Source: Nageia nagi (taxonomy: Eukaryota > Pinophyta). Taken from it: 64,000 bases of DNA. This document shows, one piece after another, positions 1-9,706 of this stretch (its first letter is position 1; the number at the start of each line of letters is the position of its first letter). The notes below the pieces were generated by a model. It searched no databases. It saw only the letters and a list, made by a program, of their open reading frames with translations, and was not told where the DNA came from. The DNA lies in contig JBITNC010000002.1 of the NCBI GenBank assembly GCA_050084985.1, positions 27,032,001 to 27,096,000 of the forward strand. Reading direction: 5' to 3'. The translations under genes and the position numbers were made by a program.

Positions 1-818
1 CATTAATATTTGGGATGAAATATATTTGACTGCAATGTTACGATAAAGTATAAGGCTCTCTGTTGTCAGGTAAAATGTGTGTGGAGTCAATTGCAAAGTA
101 GTCATTAGGTCTATCATAAAATATTCTTCTTCTATCAAGTGTGTCAAACCACTTACATTTAAATATCACACACTGGAATGCCCTATAATCCAATTGTATA
201 ATTTCTTAAAAATTTTCAACATATTTTACTTTTCCTTGTATCAAATTTGTATCTCTTGAACTTGCATGAGTTTCTTGATCAAAATTAGCCATCACTCTAG
301 AGTCAAATGTCGTTCTTCTCCCATCATTCTTTTCTATTTTGAAGTGTTGACCATATACGCACATTGCAGGGAAAGAAAGTGCCTGTACCTATTTACACAA
401 AAAATGTTATTAGTACTTGCACATATTTACATGAAAATTGAAGTCTTATAAAAATATTAATAAAAATAATTACCTCAAACTTGTATCCTATAGTGATATT
501 TAATGCATTTTGATCATAGTCATCTATTTTTCCTCCTACAGCTTATTATTTCATTTCAATTTCATTCTTCATCCATGACCTTGGACATTCTTGTGGACAA
601 TTTTCCTCTCTTATATTTTCAGGTACACTAGATGTACCCCTTTGATTCTGTATGTGAAAAAAGGTACCTTCTTATTCAATTTTCCTTATTTTAATTTATT
701 ACAACTCAATCCAATTTTTGCAACATGCATAATGCATCATGATAAATCAGTTTATAGATTCCTGAAGGTCATAATCTATAAATTCACAATGCTATAATAC
801 ATACTTGTTAGCTAGAAA
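1..818 (-). pseudogene. CACTA transposon ORF, DUF4216-like region (decayed, runs off window start)
   Basis: Minus-strand translation of about 1-410 gives a DUF4216-like segment: a 'GKVKYVENF' stretch, a stop, then 'EIIQLDYRAFQCVIFKCKWF', followed by 'RRIFYDRPNDYFAIDS' and, at the very edge, a weak 'EPYTLS'-like motif. DUF4216 usually lies downstream of the TNP2 transposase in plant En/Spm (CACTA) elements, where its function is unknown. It follows the DUF4218 segment (819-1640) in transcription order, as expected. In-frame stops and AT-rich intron-like gaps (410-800) make it a relic. The gene continues beyond position 1. The short plus-strand reading frames in this stretch are shadows. Confidence 0.72.
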
Positions 819-2368
819 TTAAGTATTAGTACAATTTGTAAATCCAAAATGCATGTACATATCTAAAACATAGTTAATACCTTTAAAAGAATACAATGTT
901 CCACCTCTTTCTAAGACCTCCCCTTCTAATTTCTCATTGTCTTTGCTTGCATTCCACATCTTTGGGGCAGAAGCATCTATTTGGGAAAGATACTTGCATA
1001 AAAAAAGATTCTTATACAATGTATCCTTGTCCCATAGATCCTTCTAGTCATGAATATTGTCTAACAAAACTCTTCAACACTTTCAAAAATATCTTCACAA
1101 AAAATATGTTTCTAGCACTCATAACACCTGCCATGTAAATATCATATATGAGGTGGATCAATAGGTGCACTTGTATGTCCATAAAAGTAGGTGGTAATTC
1201 ATTTTCTAATTTGTTGATAATTTCAACAATTTCTCTATGCCATTGATCTATTGCAACTGCATGTGTCTCCTTTGAAGATAACCACCTGTTCATGAAAATA
1301 TAATATTATCAAAATATTACATATTAAAATGCATAAAATATTAGAAAATAATAATAAATGCATGCTATATTATTTTTCATAGAGTCAAACTATAACATGG
1401 CATACCTTAGAAATAATGATAGTTGATCAATTGCATGTCTAAGATCAAAAGGTAGACCACCACATCCATGAATTGCAATTGGAAAAATATGTTGTAGAAA
1501 GTATGAATGTAAATATAGCAAGTTTTTTTTTATAGAAAATGTGAAAAACATAATATGAGATCAATACCTTCATGGAGTTGTGATAATCATGAGTCTTGAA
1601 TCTTGTGATTTTACCATTAATACTAAATGCACTTCTTAGAGGTGGTCTATAATTTATTGGTGTTTTGATATTTTAAATAAGTTTGGTGTAACTTTTCCAC
1701 TTCAACTTTTTTCATAAGCCATGTTGTTGTAGGTACTTCTTTTCTTCCGTCTTGATAGTAAGTTATCCATAAAGATTTCATTTTTGGAATATCCTTTAAC
1801 TCATTTCTCATGGCATTAGTATCTACTTCTTTGCTTGTTATATATTAATACAAAGAAGATGCAATATTCTTTACAATATGCATAAGATCCATTAAATATG
1901 TCACTAGCAACTCCTTCCAATATTCTAGTGTGTAAAATATTGATAATTTGTTCATGCCTAAAAACATGTAACCAATTTGTAATAAACATTACATATTTTC
2001 ATAATAATAAACATATTACAAATATATTGTACTGTATAATATTTCACCTATTGGTAAATCATTTTCATCAAGAATAATCTCATCATTTGATCCTAAAGTA
2101 GTACCTTCATCATGAGCTCTTTTATTAATGTTTTCCACATATTGTTGGTACTTTATGAACCAACCCATAGGAGTTTTATAAATAGGAATATGGTTTTTAT
2201 CTACTTGACCATAGGCTCCCTTTTTTTTAATAAGTATGATCGATCCATTGGCAAATATTTCCTATGGCCTATATATTCCATCTTATGTATTTGACTTGAA
2301 AATTTTGTTGAAATATTTTCCACACATTGCATACAAGCATGATAACCTTTTGTATGAAGACCTATGAT
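819..2368 (-). pseudogene. CACTA (En/Spm) TNP2 transposase, C-terminal half plus DUF4218 (decayed)
   Basis: Reading the minus strand from 2368 down: 'GLHTKGYHACMQCVEN' and 'KMEYIGHRKYLPMDRSYLL' (about 2200-2368), then 'EYWKELLVTYLMDLMHIVKN' (about 1870-1960), all typical of the TNP2 transposase that moves CACTA elements. DUF4218 follows: 'RFKTHDYHNSMK' (about 1580), 'FPIAIHGCGGLPFDLRHAI' (about 1440-1500), 'EIINKLENELPPTFMDIQVH' (about 1170-1230) and 'APKMWNASKDNEKLEGEVLE' near 900-960. AT-rich gaps between them may be introns. Stops and frameshifts show it is inactive. The upstream half of the same gene lies at 19756-20931, beyond inserted element A, and the frame of the 'GLHTKGYHAC' motif runs across the insertion point once A is disregarded. 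Confidence 0.85.
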
Positions 2369-2373
2369 AAGTT
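2369..2373. repeat. Target-site duplication of element A, left copy (AAGTT)
   Basis: AAGTT immediately precedes the 5' LTR and recurs at 19751-19755 immediately after the 3' LTR. Five base pairs is the usual Ty1/copia duplication length. Confidence 0.93.
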
Positions 2374-2419
2374 TCTTAGAATTTGTAATGAAATATTGTG
2401 AATATCTAAACTCCTTGTA

Positions 2420-2473
2420 AATTCAATTAATCACTTAAAGGATATGTAGATACCTTAAGGGATTAATTGAATT
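2420..2473. promoter_or_regulatory. U3 inverted repeat (hairpin) in LTR of the A/B/C family
   Basis: Arms of about 21-22 bp at 2420-2441 and 2453-2473 (AATTCAATTAATC... against ...GATTAATTGAATT) with an 11-base loop. It is present in every LTR of A, B and C, and a differently worded hairpin sits at the same place in the D/E family LTRs. Role unknown. Confidence 0.7.
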
Positions 2474-2596
2474 CTTTATTATGTAGACTTTGACTTTACC
2501 ATGTGGTTAGTTGGTAGGTTAAAGTTAGGTGATACATTTATTGTAACCCTAACCTTACCCTTGGGTTAAAGGGAGGTTAGGGAGGTGCTCTCAAGC

Positions 2597-2604
2597 TATA
2601 AATA
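2597..2604 (+). promoter_or_regulatory. LTR TATA box (TATAAATA)
   Basis: TATAAATA followed by AAGGGCCTCTCC in the 5' LTR is the likely core promoter for the element transcript. Equivalent boxes occur in B (16981-16988, minus), C (40935-40942, minus), D (30851-30858) and E (43048-43055). Confidence 0.65.
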
Positions 2605-2831
2605 AAGGGCCTCTCCTCTTGTAACATAACTAAGTTTTTGGAGTAAGATTACTCTACTAGTTGTGTAGGAGAGGAAGAGAATTGTTGTAAGAGGTGCATA
2701 GATTGAGAATAGAGAACTAGTTGTGGATGTACTCCCAAGGAGGGAGGAACCAAATTATATTTGTTTTATGTTGAATGATTGAGTTTCCTAGTCTTGGACT
2801 TTGAGGATTAGAGTAGGTCTAAATCCTTCAA

Positions 2832-2844
2832 TTAGTATCAGAGC
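2832..2844 (+). other. Primer-binding site of element A
   Basis: TTAGTATCAGAGC starts two bases after the LTR and is one base off the plant copia consensus TTGGTATCAGAGC, which pairs with the 3' end of initiator methionine tRNA. B and C keep the unmutated form. Confidence 0.85.
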
Positions 2845-3639
2845 TTGGTGTGGAAGCTCTTCTTCTTGGTGTGGAAGCTCTTATTCCTTCAATTTTAAGG
2901 TCTTAGTGAGGTAAATTCTAAGAGAAGGTATAAATTTCCTCCTCCTTTGGTTATCTTATGAATTATATTCATTTTGATACTAACATTCTTTTATGATTAT
3001 GTTAGTTCAACTCTTAGCAAACATTGGCTCAATAACATAATATATTATTGCTCATTTTGTTTGTTCTACTAACAATCTTTTATGTTAAGTGATTGGGCAA
3101 TAATACATTATGTAAAATTTGCAATTTGTATACTAACATTTTTTTTATTAGTTGCAATATTGCTATTATTTTTTCTTTTGCATACCTTTTATTCCTTTGG
3201 TATTAAGAGGTCTTTATATGATCAAAATGGCAATAATATGTTATAGTTAAACTTGATTTGTTCTTATGACACTAACACATTTTAAACTATGTGTTAACTT
3301 TTTTGTTATTTGCAAAATATGGGTAATTTTTTTACTATCCTCTAGTAAACATGTTTAAGAGGTTAGTATATGGAAATAACATATTCTAAGCCATTTATTA
3401 AAAAGGGTGTATTTTCTTTAATATCTATATGATGAGAGCCATACAAAATGATTTTACAATTATTCTTTTTAATTACATCTCTCATCATAGCTATTTCATA
3501 GCTTAAAAAGGTGGAAAGGTATTTAAAACCAATCAAATAAGGATTTTTTTTTAAATTATCAATTTATAAATAAATAAAACCATATAGTTATCCGCATTAT
3601 TATATATAAAAATTTAGGGGGGGTCAAATAAAATGGTAC

Positions 3640-4040
3640 GTTGAAAGGATCTGTGAACTGTTTGACAAAATGCCTCACCGACATTGCAGTCCATGTCCAT
3701 GCAAAATGTGGAAGCACAGGGAAGGCACATGAATTGTTTGACAAGATGCATGATGCAAACAGAGTTTCATGGACTGTAATGATCGTAGGATATGCACAAA
3801 ATGGAACGTTGAAAGGGTCACATGAATTGTTTGACATGATGCATGATGCAGACAGAGTTTCATGGATTGCAATGATTGCAGGATATGCACAAAACAGAAT
3901 GTTGAAAGGGTCACATGAATTATTTGACACAATGCATGATGTAGACAGAGTTTCATGGACTGCCATGATTGCAGGATATACACCAAGGTGTAACCTTGAA
4001 AGGGCCTATGAAATTTTTTTGCCTCATCAAAATACAATCT
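3640..4040 (+). pseudogene. Captured pentatricopeptide-repeat (PPR) gene fragment in leader of A
   Basis: Plus-strand reading gives PPR motifs: an initial unit with 'CELFDKMPHR' in one frame, then in another frame 'HAKCGSTGKAHELFDKMHDA', 'RVSWTVMIVGYAQNG', 'RVSWIAMIAGYAQN' and 'RVSWTAMIAGY'. PPR proteins are plant organelle RNA-processing factors; this S/L-type wording is common in the PLS class. Two units are nearly identical at DNA level with exactly 93-bp spacing (3808 and 3901). There is no start codon, transit peptide or C-terminal domain, and the first unit is frame-shifted, so this is a fragment and not a gene. It lies in the sense direction of element A. Weak PPR-like residues continue to about 4190. 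Confidence 0.8.
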
Positions 4041-4500
4041 AATGGAATACAATATTCGTTAATGAAGGGCATACCAATTGCCCAATCAAACACAGTCTCA
4101 CGAATCATAGTGTTCATTGGGTATGCGTAAAATCTATACAATGAAATGGCTCATGATTTGTTACCAAATGCGCTATCGAATGCAGTATCACAGACCACCA
4201 TGGAGGGCGATGTATTAGGCATCCATGCTCTTCTGATCTCTTATCCTCTCCTCTTCCTTTCTCTTCTCTTCTTCCCTATTCCTTAACATGGGTTTGTGAA
4301 TATAGCTCCCTCCCCATCGACTATATTTGAATTTGGTGAAAGGACGCGAAGAAGAAATGCGTCGATTGATCAAGTCAAAAACACAACGCATTTTGTTTTG
4401 ACTTTTATCCCTCCTCGCCAACTTTGGTCTCCCTCAATCGCCTAGCCTCTCATCCTCCACGCGGCTTAACGCACCTCTGCATGGCCACCTTCACGTGGCC
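4041..4500 (+). other. Non-coding remainder of the cargo segment in A
   Basis: GC-richer than its surroundings. About 4420-4500 (TTTGGTCTCCC..., then ...CACGTGGCCCTT) matches the reverse complement of about 14855-14960 in element B. The text TGGCCCTT also appears at the same place in E (about 44260). It marks the gag-proximal edge of the cargo slot. Confidence 0.55.
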
Positions 4501-4806
4501 CTTCCAATTTTTTTTTCCACAATAGTTGTTGAGCTTTTATTTTTTTTACCCACTACAAAGAGATTTGACTTTTTCTATCTAGGTCTAAATTAAATATTTA
4601 AGGGATTTTACCTAAGTCTTTTTTAAGTAGTTCATATTTCCTAAAAACCTATGCTATTTTTAAGTAAACAAAGGAAATTTTTATTTAAAATGCATACTTC
4701 AAAGACCAATTTTAGCATACAAGTTTTTTAGGGATAACACATGAAGTGAAAAGGAGGGAGGAACCATACTTAATAGACATTTTTTTTAGCATCCAAGTTT
4801 TAGAAC

Positions 4807-4849
4807 TTTAAGTAAAAAAGGGGGGAATTTGTAAATTTTTTTACTTAAA
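4807..4849 (+). promoter_or_regulatory. Conserved leader hairpin with purine-rich loop
   Basis: Arms TTTAAGTAAAAAA and TTTTTTACTTAAA enclose a GGGGGG-containing loop. The same arrangement occurs in D (about 32650-32690), E (about 44735-44790) and, on the minus strand, B (about 14580-14625). The purine run resembles a polypurine tract. A packaging or second plus-strand priming role is speculative. Confidence 0.5.
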
Positions 4850-5800
4850 TCTTTATCTAGATCTTGCATGGATCTTGCATGCTAAATTTATAATGCATGC
4901 CTCTTAACCTTGTTAGGAATAAAGCATGCTTAGTACTTAAAATTTTAAGTTAAATAATGCATGATGCATGTTTATTACTTAATTTTAAGTCATGGAATAA
5001 TACATGTTTAAGTTATGGATTAATGCTAAGTAGGACTTAGCCTTTTTAAAATTCATTATTTATGAACTTGAGCAAAGTATGCGAAATGTAAAAAGTCCTT
5101 TAGGGTTAGTACAAAACCCATTGGACTCTTAAGGTTTCAAGTTCTTATGGATGATGTATTTTTAATACTTTACTTTATATTTTTGCATAATTGCTTTATA
5201 CTTGCAAAATGCAAAATATTGAAAGTAACTCCTAAAAATAAACACATCCGCATGTACTTTTCCACAACATGACTTGTTTGGGGAGCCACGAGGTGAGGAC
5301 AGGGCAGACTGGAGCCTTTTTAGTCTGAAGAACCAAATGGTGGTAAATCCATCTTAATTGCCCCTAAGACCTCTATTGGATTGTACATAACTCTATTAGG
5401 TGGACAGGCATGTGTGTAGTGATACCACATGTCCGCATGTCCATTCAGGGATTATCCTGATAACCTAGGAGGAAAACTTGAAAACCTTAAATAAGATAAT
5501 TAAAATGGTCGATCCAAGATACGTCGGATCCTTGAAAAATAGTTGGTACTTCTCCTTGAGAGAGTATATTACTGACCAAGGTGAACTGGTTGAGGACTGG
5601 TAGTACTTGGGCTCCACTCTGTGGGCATCTAGGTGAAGGCCTAATTCTATACAAGAAAACAACCCCAACTTTGTCCTTCTACAGATCTTGGTTTATAAGT
5701 TTGCACATGTGGGACATGTTTACTTATCAATATTTTATTTGTATAGATGGTAAATTATAAATTTTTTTCATTCTTATTGCATATTTACTTTTGTGTAGCA

Positions 5801-6766
5801 ATGGTTGAAACCTTCATACCCAAGCATATACTCAACAGTTCCAACTTTGGCATATGGGAACCTCGTATGAAAGTTGAGTTACAAGCAAAGAAGCTATGAT
5901 AGATAGTTAATGAAGACTTGGTCGCTCCTACAGATGAGAAGGCTCTTGAAATATACAACTCAAAGAATGAGTTAGCAACTTCAATGATTTATTGTGCAGT
6001 TTCAAATGATGTCCTTCTCATGATCTCTTCTTCAACATCAGCAAAGGAAGCTTGGGATAGGCTGAAGAAAATTTACCTTGGGTCAAAATTTTCAAGGAGG
6101 TTCACCATTTTACAAAAGTTGTTGCAATATCATCAAGGTGAAGATGAAAGTGCTTCTATCTACTTGAACAAAATCATTGACCTCAGGACACAACTGGTTA
6201 GCTGTGGGTGCAACTGGATCAATGATGAGTTCATGGTCTTCATCATTCTTCAAAGCCTTTCTACAAAGTTTAGTAACTTTGTCACAGTTATGGAAACAAG
6301 GCTCGATGATGAAGAAGATGTCATCTCTCTTGATAACCTTTCTATACTCCTTCTGAAGCATGAAGAAACTTTGAATAAGAAAATGATGAACCTTTCTCCA
6401 AAGGATAATAACATTGCTTTAGGAGCAACCAAAACTCCTTTCAAGAAGAATTTCAAACATTATAAATTCAAAGATAACAAATCCTCATCTACTTTCAGGA
6501 AGTATGAGAAAAAGGGCAACAACAATGGCAACTTCAAGCAAAGGAATGACAAAGCTGGATCAAGCAATCCAACACCTAAGGAAAAGTTTAATGGATATTG
6601 TAACTTTTGTGGCATCTTTGGGCACAAAGAGTATGATTATCGTAAAAAGAAATTTGCTCAAAAAGGCAAGGGAAATGCACCAGTGAGAAATTTCAATAAT
6701 AAAAAAGAAGGACAAGCATGTTGCTACTGTTGCCTACTACTCAATGACTCAAACTGTTTCAAATGA
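5801..6766 (+). pseudogene. gag: Copia Gag of element A (broken)
   Basis: Starts at ATG 5801 ('MVETFIPKHIL'), the start also used by B and C. Two adjacent stops occur about 32 codons in, then an open frame of about 280 codons. It carries the UBN2-type Gag core ('SSSTSAKEAWDRLKKIYLGS', 'YLNKIIDLRTQL') and a zinc knuckle near 6600 reading 'CNFCGIFGHKEYDY', in which the last cysteine is replaced by tyrosine; B keeps it. Gag forms the virus-like particle and the knuckle binds RNA. The frame shifts near 6700-6740, before protease. Confidence 0.88.
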
Positions 6767-8403
6767 TTGGATTGTTGATTCAAGATACACTAATCACATG
6801 TGTTATGAAAAAGATAAGTTTGAAAACTTTCATAAGTACAAGAAGGATGCAGTTGTGATAGGTGATAATACAGTCCTTGATGTTCAAGGAATACAGAGTG
6901 TGAAGATTCATGGAAAGGTTCTTAATAATGTCTTTTACGTGCCTAAAATAAGGATAAATCTTATCTTTGTAATTCAGATTACAAAGAAAGGATACTCATT
7001 TGAGTTTACCTTACACTCCTGGTGTGTTAAGAAAGGACTTGCCACCTTCATCAAAGGATAAGTAAAGGATGACCTTTATATTGTGGATCAAGTTCCTTCA
7101 AAAATGTGTTTTGCTACAAATGTTTGTTCAAAAGGTAATCTTTGGCATTAACGATTAGGGCATCTTAACCACAAGAGTATTCAAGATATGAAAACTCAAG
7201 AACTTGTGGAAGGTTTACCTAATATTTCACCCACAATTGGTCTCTATGAAAGGTGCATTCTAGGAAAGATGAATAGGCAAAAGTTTGAAAAAGATAAGGC
7301 AACTTGGGCTACTCGTCCTCTTCAGCTTGTGCATTCAGATTTGATGGGTCCGTTTGAGACTAAGTCTCTAGGGGGAGCTTCTTATGTTCTGACCTTCATT
7401 GATGACTTCAGTAGGATGACATTTGGTTATCTACTTGAGCACAAGGATCAAACTTTTGATAGGTTTAAAGACTTCAAGGCTCTTGTTGAAAATAAAATTA
7501 ATTTTAAGATCAAGATACTGAGATCTGATAATAGGGGTGAGTATAATAGCAATGAGTTTAACGACTATTGTGTTAAACATGGGATCAAGCAGCAATTCAT
7601 AATCCCTTACACCCCTCAGCAAAATGGAGTTGCTGAAAGGAAGAATCGAACCATTATGGAAATGACAAGGTGCATGTTGGGTAACCTTCCTAGTTTCTTA
7701 TGGGGTGAAGCTGTTCACACTACTATTCACACCCTAAATAAGTGTCCTACTAAAGTAGTTGAAGGTAAAACTCCATATGAAGCATGGACTAGAAAGAAAC
7801 CTAACCTCTCACACTTTAGGGTCTTCGGTTGTGATGCATTTGCCTTCATTACCTAAGAGAAAAGAAAGAAGTTGGATAAAAGATCAGAAAAAATGCATCT
7901 TTATAGGGTATGATAATCAGCATAGAGGTTACAGGCTCTACTCCTCATCCCATAAAATAGTCTTTATTTCTAGGGATGTCAAGTTCAATGAACTTCCTGA
8001 GGATACGACCTCTCATGCTAAGGTGTCTGATTCAGATGATTCTTTGCCTGCACCTAACTGGTCGGATGATCATGTAGGGAAGTCACCACAAGAGCAAAAT
8101 TCTCCAGCTCAGAGAATTACAAGGAGTATGACCTTGAATAACTCTTTATTTACCAAAATTGATAATACGAATGAGCCATCAACCTTCAAAGAAGCTTCCA
8201 AGCAAGAGTGTTGGATGGAAGCTATGAAAGTTGAGTATGAGGTGCTCATGAAAAATGAAACTTGGGATTTGATTCCTTATCTCAATGAGAAAAATGTGAT
8301 TGGAAATAAATGGATATACAAGGTCAAGTACAATTCTGATGGAAAAATTGAAAAATACAAAGCAAGGTTAGTGGCCAAAGGATTTGCTCAAAAATATGGT
8401 ATT
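6744..8403 (+). pseudogene. pol: Copia Pol of element A, first part: protease, integrase, start of RT (broken)
   Basis: Protease region 'DWIVDSRYTNHMCYE', where the catalytic Asp-Ser-Gly is Asp-Ser-Arg. A GAG_pre-integrase segment around 7080-7230 is interrupted by stops. The integrase core (7188-7856) keeps its acidic residues in 'HSDLMGPF', 'ILRSDNRGEY' and 'PQQNGVAERKNRT'. A frameshift near 7850 leads into the RT N-terminus ('NETWDLIPY', 'VIGNKWIYKVKY', 'ARLVAKGFAQKYGI'), which stops exactly where element B is inserted (TSD GTATT, 8399-8403). The rest is at 17211-18530. Confidence 0.9.
8399..8403. repeat. Target-site duplication of element B, left copy (GTATT)
   Basis: GTATT abuts the element B boundary at 8404 and is repeated at 17211-17215. 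Confidence 0.95.
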
Positions 8404-8885
8404 TGAAGGATTTGAACTAGATCTAAACAAATCCTCAAGGACCTAAGACTAGGAAACTCAATCATACACAAGAGAATACAATCACACAAGATAACACAAG
8501 TGTAATGTGGTTCCTCCCTCCTTGGGAGTACATCCACAACTAGTATCTCAATTTTCAAGTATGCCCCTCTTACAACTATTCTCTTCCTCTCCTACACAAC
8601 TAGTAGAGTAATCTTACTCCAAGAACTTAATTATGTTACAAGAAGAGAGGCCCTCTATTTATAGCTTGAGAGCACCTCCCTAACCTCCCTTTAACCCAAG
8701 GGTAAGGTTAGGGTTACAATAAATGTATCACCTAACTTTAACCTACCAACTAACCACTTGGTAAAGTCAAAGTCTACATATTAAAGAATTCAATTAATCT
8801 CTTAAGGTATCTACATACCCTTAAGTGATTAATTGAATTTACAAGGAGTTTAGATATTCACAATATTTCATTACAAATTCTAACA
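8404..8885 (-). repeat. 3' LTR of element B
   Basis: 482 bp, reading TGAAGGATTTG...TTCTAACA on the plus strand. It matches 16729-17210 with about eight differences seen by eye. Confidence 0.95.
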
Positions 8886-8895
8886 CTCCCCCTTG
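8886..8895 (-). other. Polypurine tract of element B
   Basis: Minus-strand CAAGGGGGAG directly abuts the 3' LTR, the standard plus-strand priming site. Confidence 0.85.
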
Positions 8896-9370
8896 ATGCA
8901 ATATTGGGATAGAGCGTAGAAGAAAGAAGAGAGAGAGTAAGAGAGAGTTCTCCTCCATAGAGATACAAGTGGAGATGAGAACATTTACATATTTGAGAAT
9001 CTTTTTGTGAACTAGTATGGGACTCACTACATTACCATTTGACAAAAATGGTTTACAATACAATCATTAACCACAACTGGTTTCACTGTACATAGTAGTC
9101 GATCAACTTTAAGCTGACATGTGAGTCTCCATGAGCTTGCTTTCACAAGGTGAGTAACTTGCATTTCTAAAGAAGATCCTGCATGCTATAAGCAACTCAT
9201 GAACAAAATCAGTTAGATGCATCATATATTCAAATAAGAGAATCAAATAATGCCATCTTATAAATAACTGATCAATGGTGCACTATAAGTCATCACAGAG
9301 ATGCCAAGGCATCACTCATAGTCACCTGTTGTATATAGACATGTGTTGATTTTTAATAGAGCATAAAAAT

Positions 9371-9660
9371 TGTACAATGAGTTTCTCACGCAGAGCAAAC
9401 TCACCACGGAGGTATAGAATGTACAACAAGTTCCTCACGTAAAGTGAACTTACCATGGAGGTATATTAATTATATGCTCAAAATTTGTACAAGTTTCTCA
9501 CGTAGAGCAAACTTACCACAGAGGTATAAAATGTACAACAAGTTTGTCACGTAGAGCAAACTTACCATTGAGGTATAAAATAATCAACACTCTATAACAA
9601 CAATTGTACAATAAGTTTTTCATGCAGAGCAAACTTACCACGGAGGTCTAGAATGTACAA
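9371..9660 (-). repeat. Tandem repeats in the 3' UTR of element B
   Basis: About five imperfect copies of a 45-60 bp unit built on TACCTCCGTGGTAAGTTTG and CTCTGCGTGAGAAACTTG (minus strand). A has four copies at 18604-18815 and C two at 34298-34400, so copy number varies within the family. The remainder of 8896-9700 is 3' UTR shared with A. Confidence 0.8.
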
Positions 9661-9706
9661 TCAAAAAAGGCCTCTTAGAGGTGAAGTTGTCATCACTAAC
9701 AAAAGT

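Larger units (their letters stand above)
2374..2830 (+). repeat. 5' LTR of element A
   Basis: 457 bp, beginning TCTTAGAATT (a changed TGTTAGAATT) and ending AAATCCTTCA. It matches 19294-19750 nearly base for base. A U3 hairpin lies at 2420-2473 and a TATA box at 2597-2604. Confidence 0.95.
2845..5800 (+). other. Long 5' leader of element A, with host-gene cargo
   Basis: Untranslated region between PBS and gag. AT-rich DNA runs to a G-run at 3617-3623, followed by a GC-richer cargo (PPR fragments, then non-coding DNA to about 4500). Then come a purine-rich hairpin (4807-4849), a conserved block around 5268-5330 (CATGACTTGTTTGGGGAGCC...) and another conserved block around 5400-5680. All blocks other than the cargo recur in the leaders of B, C, D or E. 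Confidence 0.75.

Noticed and set aside
77-1138. Short plus-strand frames at the window start
   Set aside because: They overlap the minus-strand DUF4216 and DUF4218 relics and match nothing.
3559-4052. Minus-strand frames of 125-135 codons with internal repeats
   Set aside because: They are the antisense image of the PPR repeats; the plus strand carries the recognisable PPR motifs.
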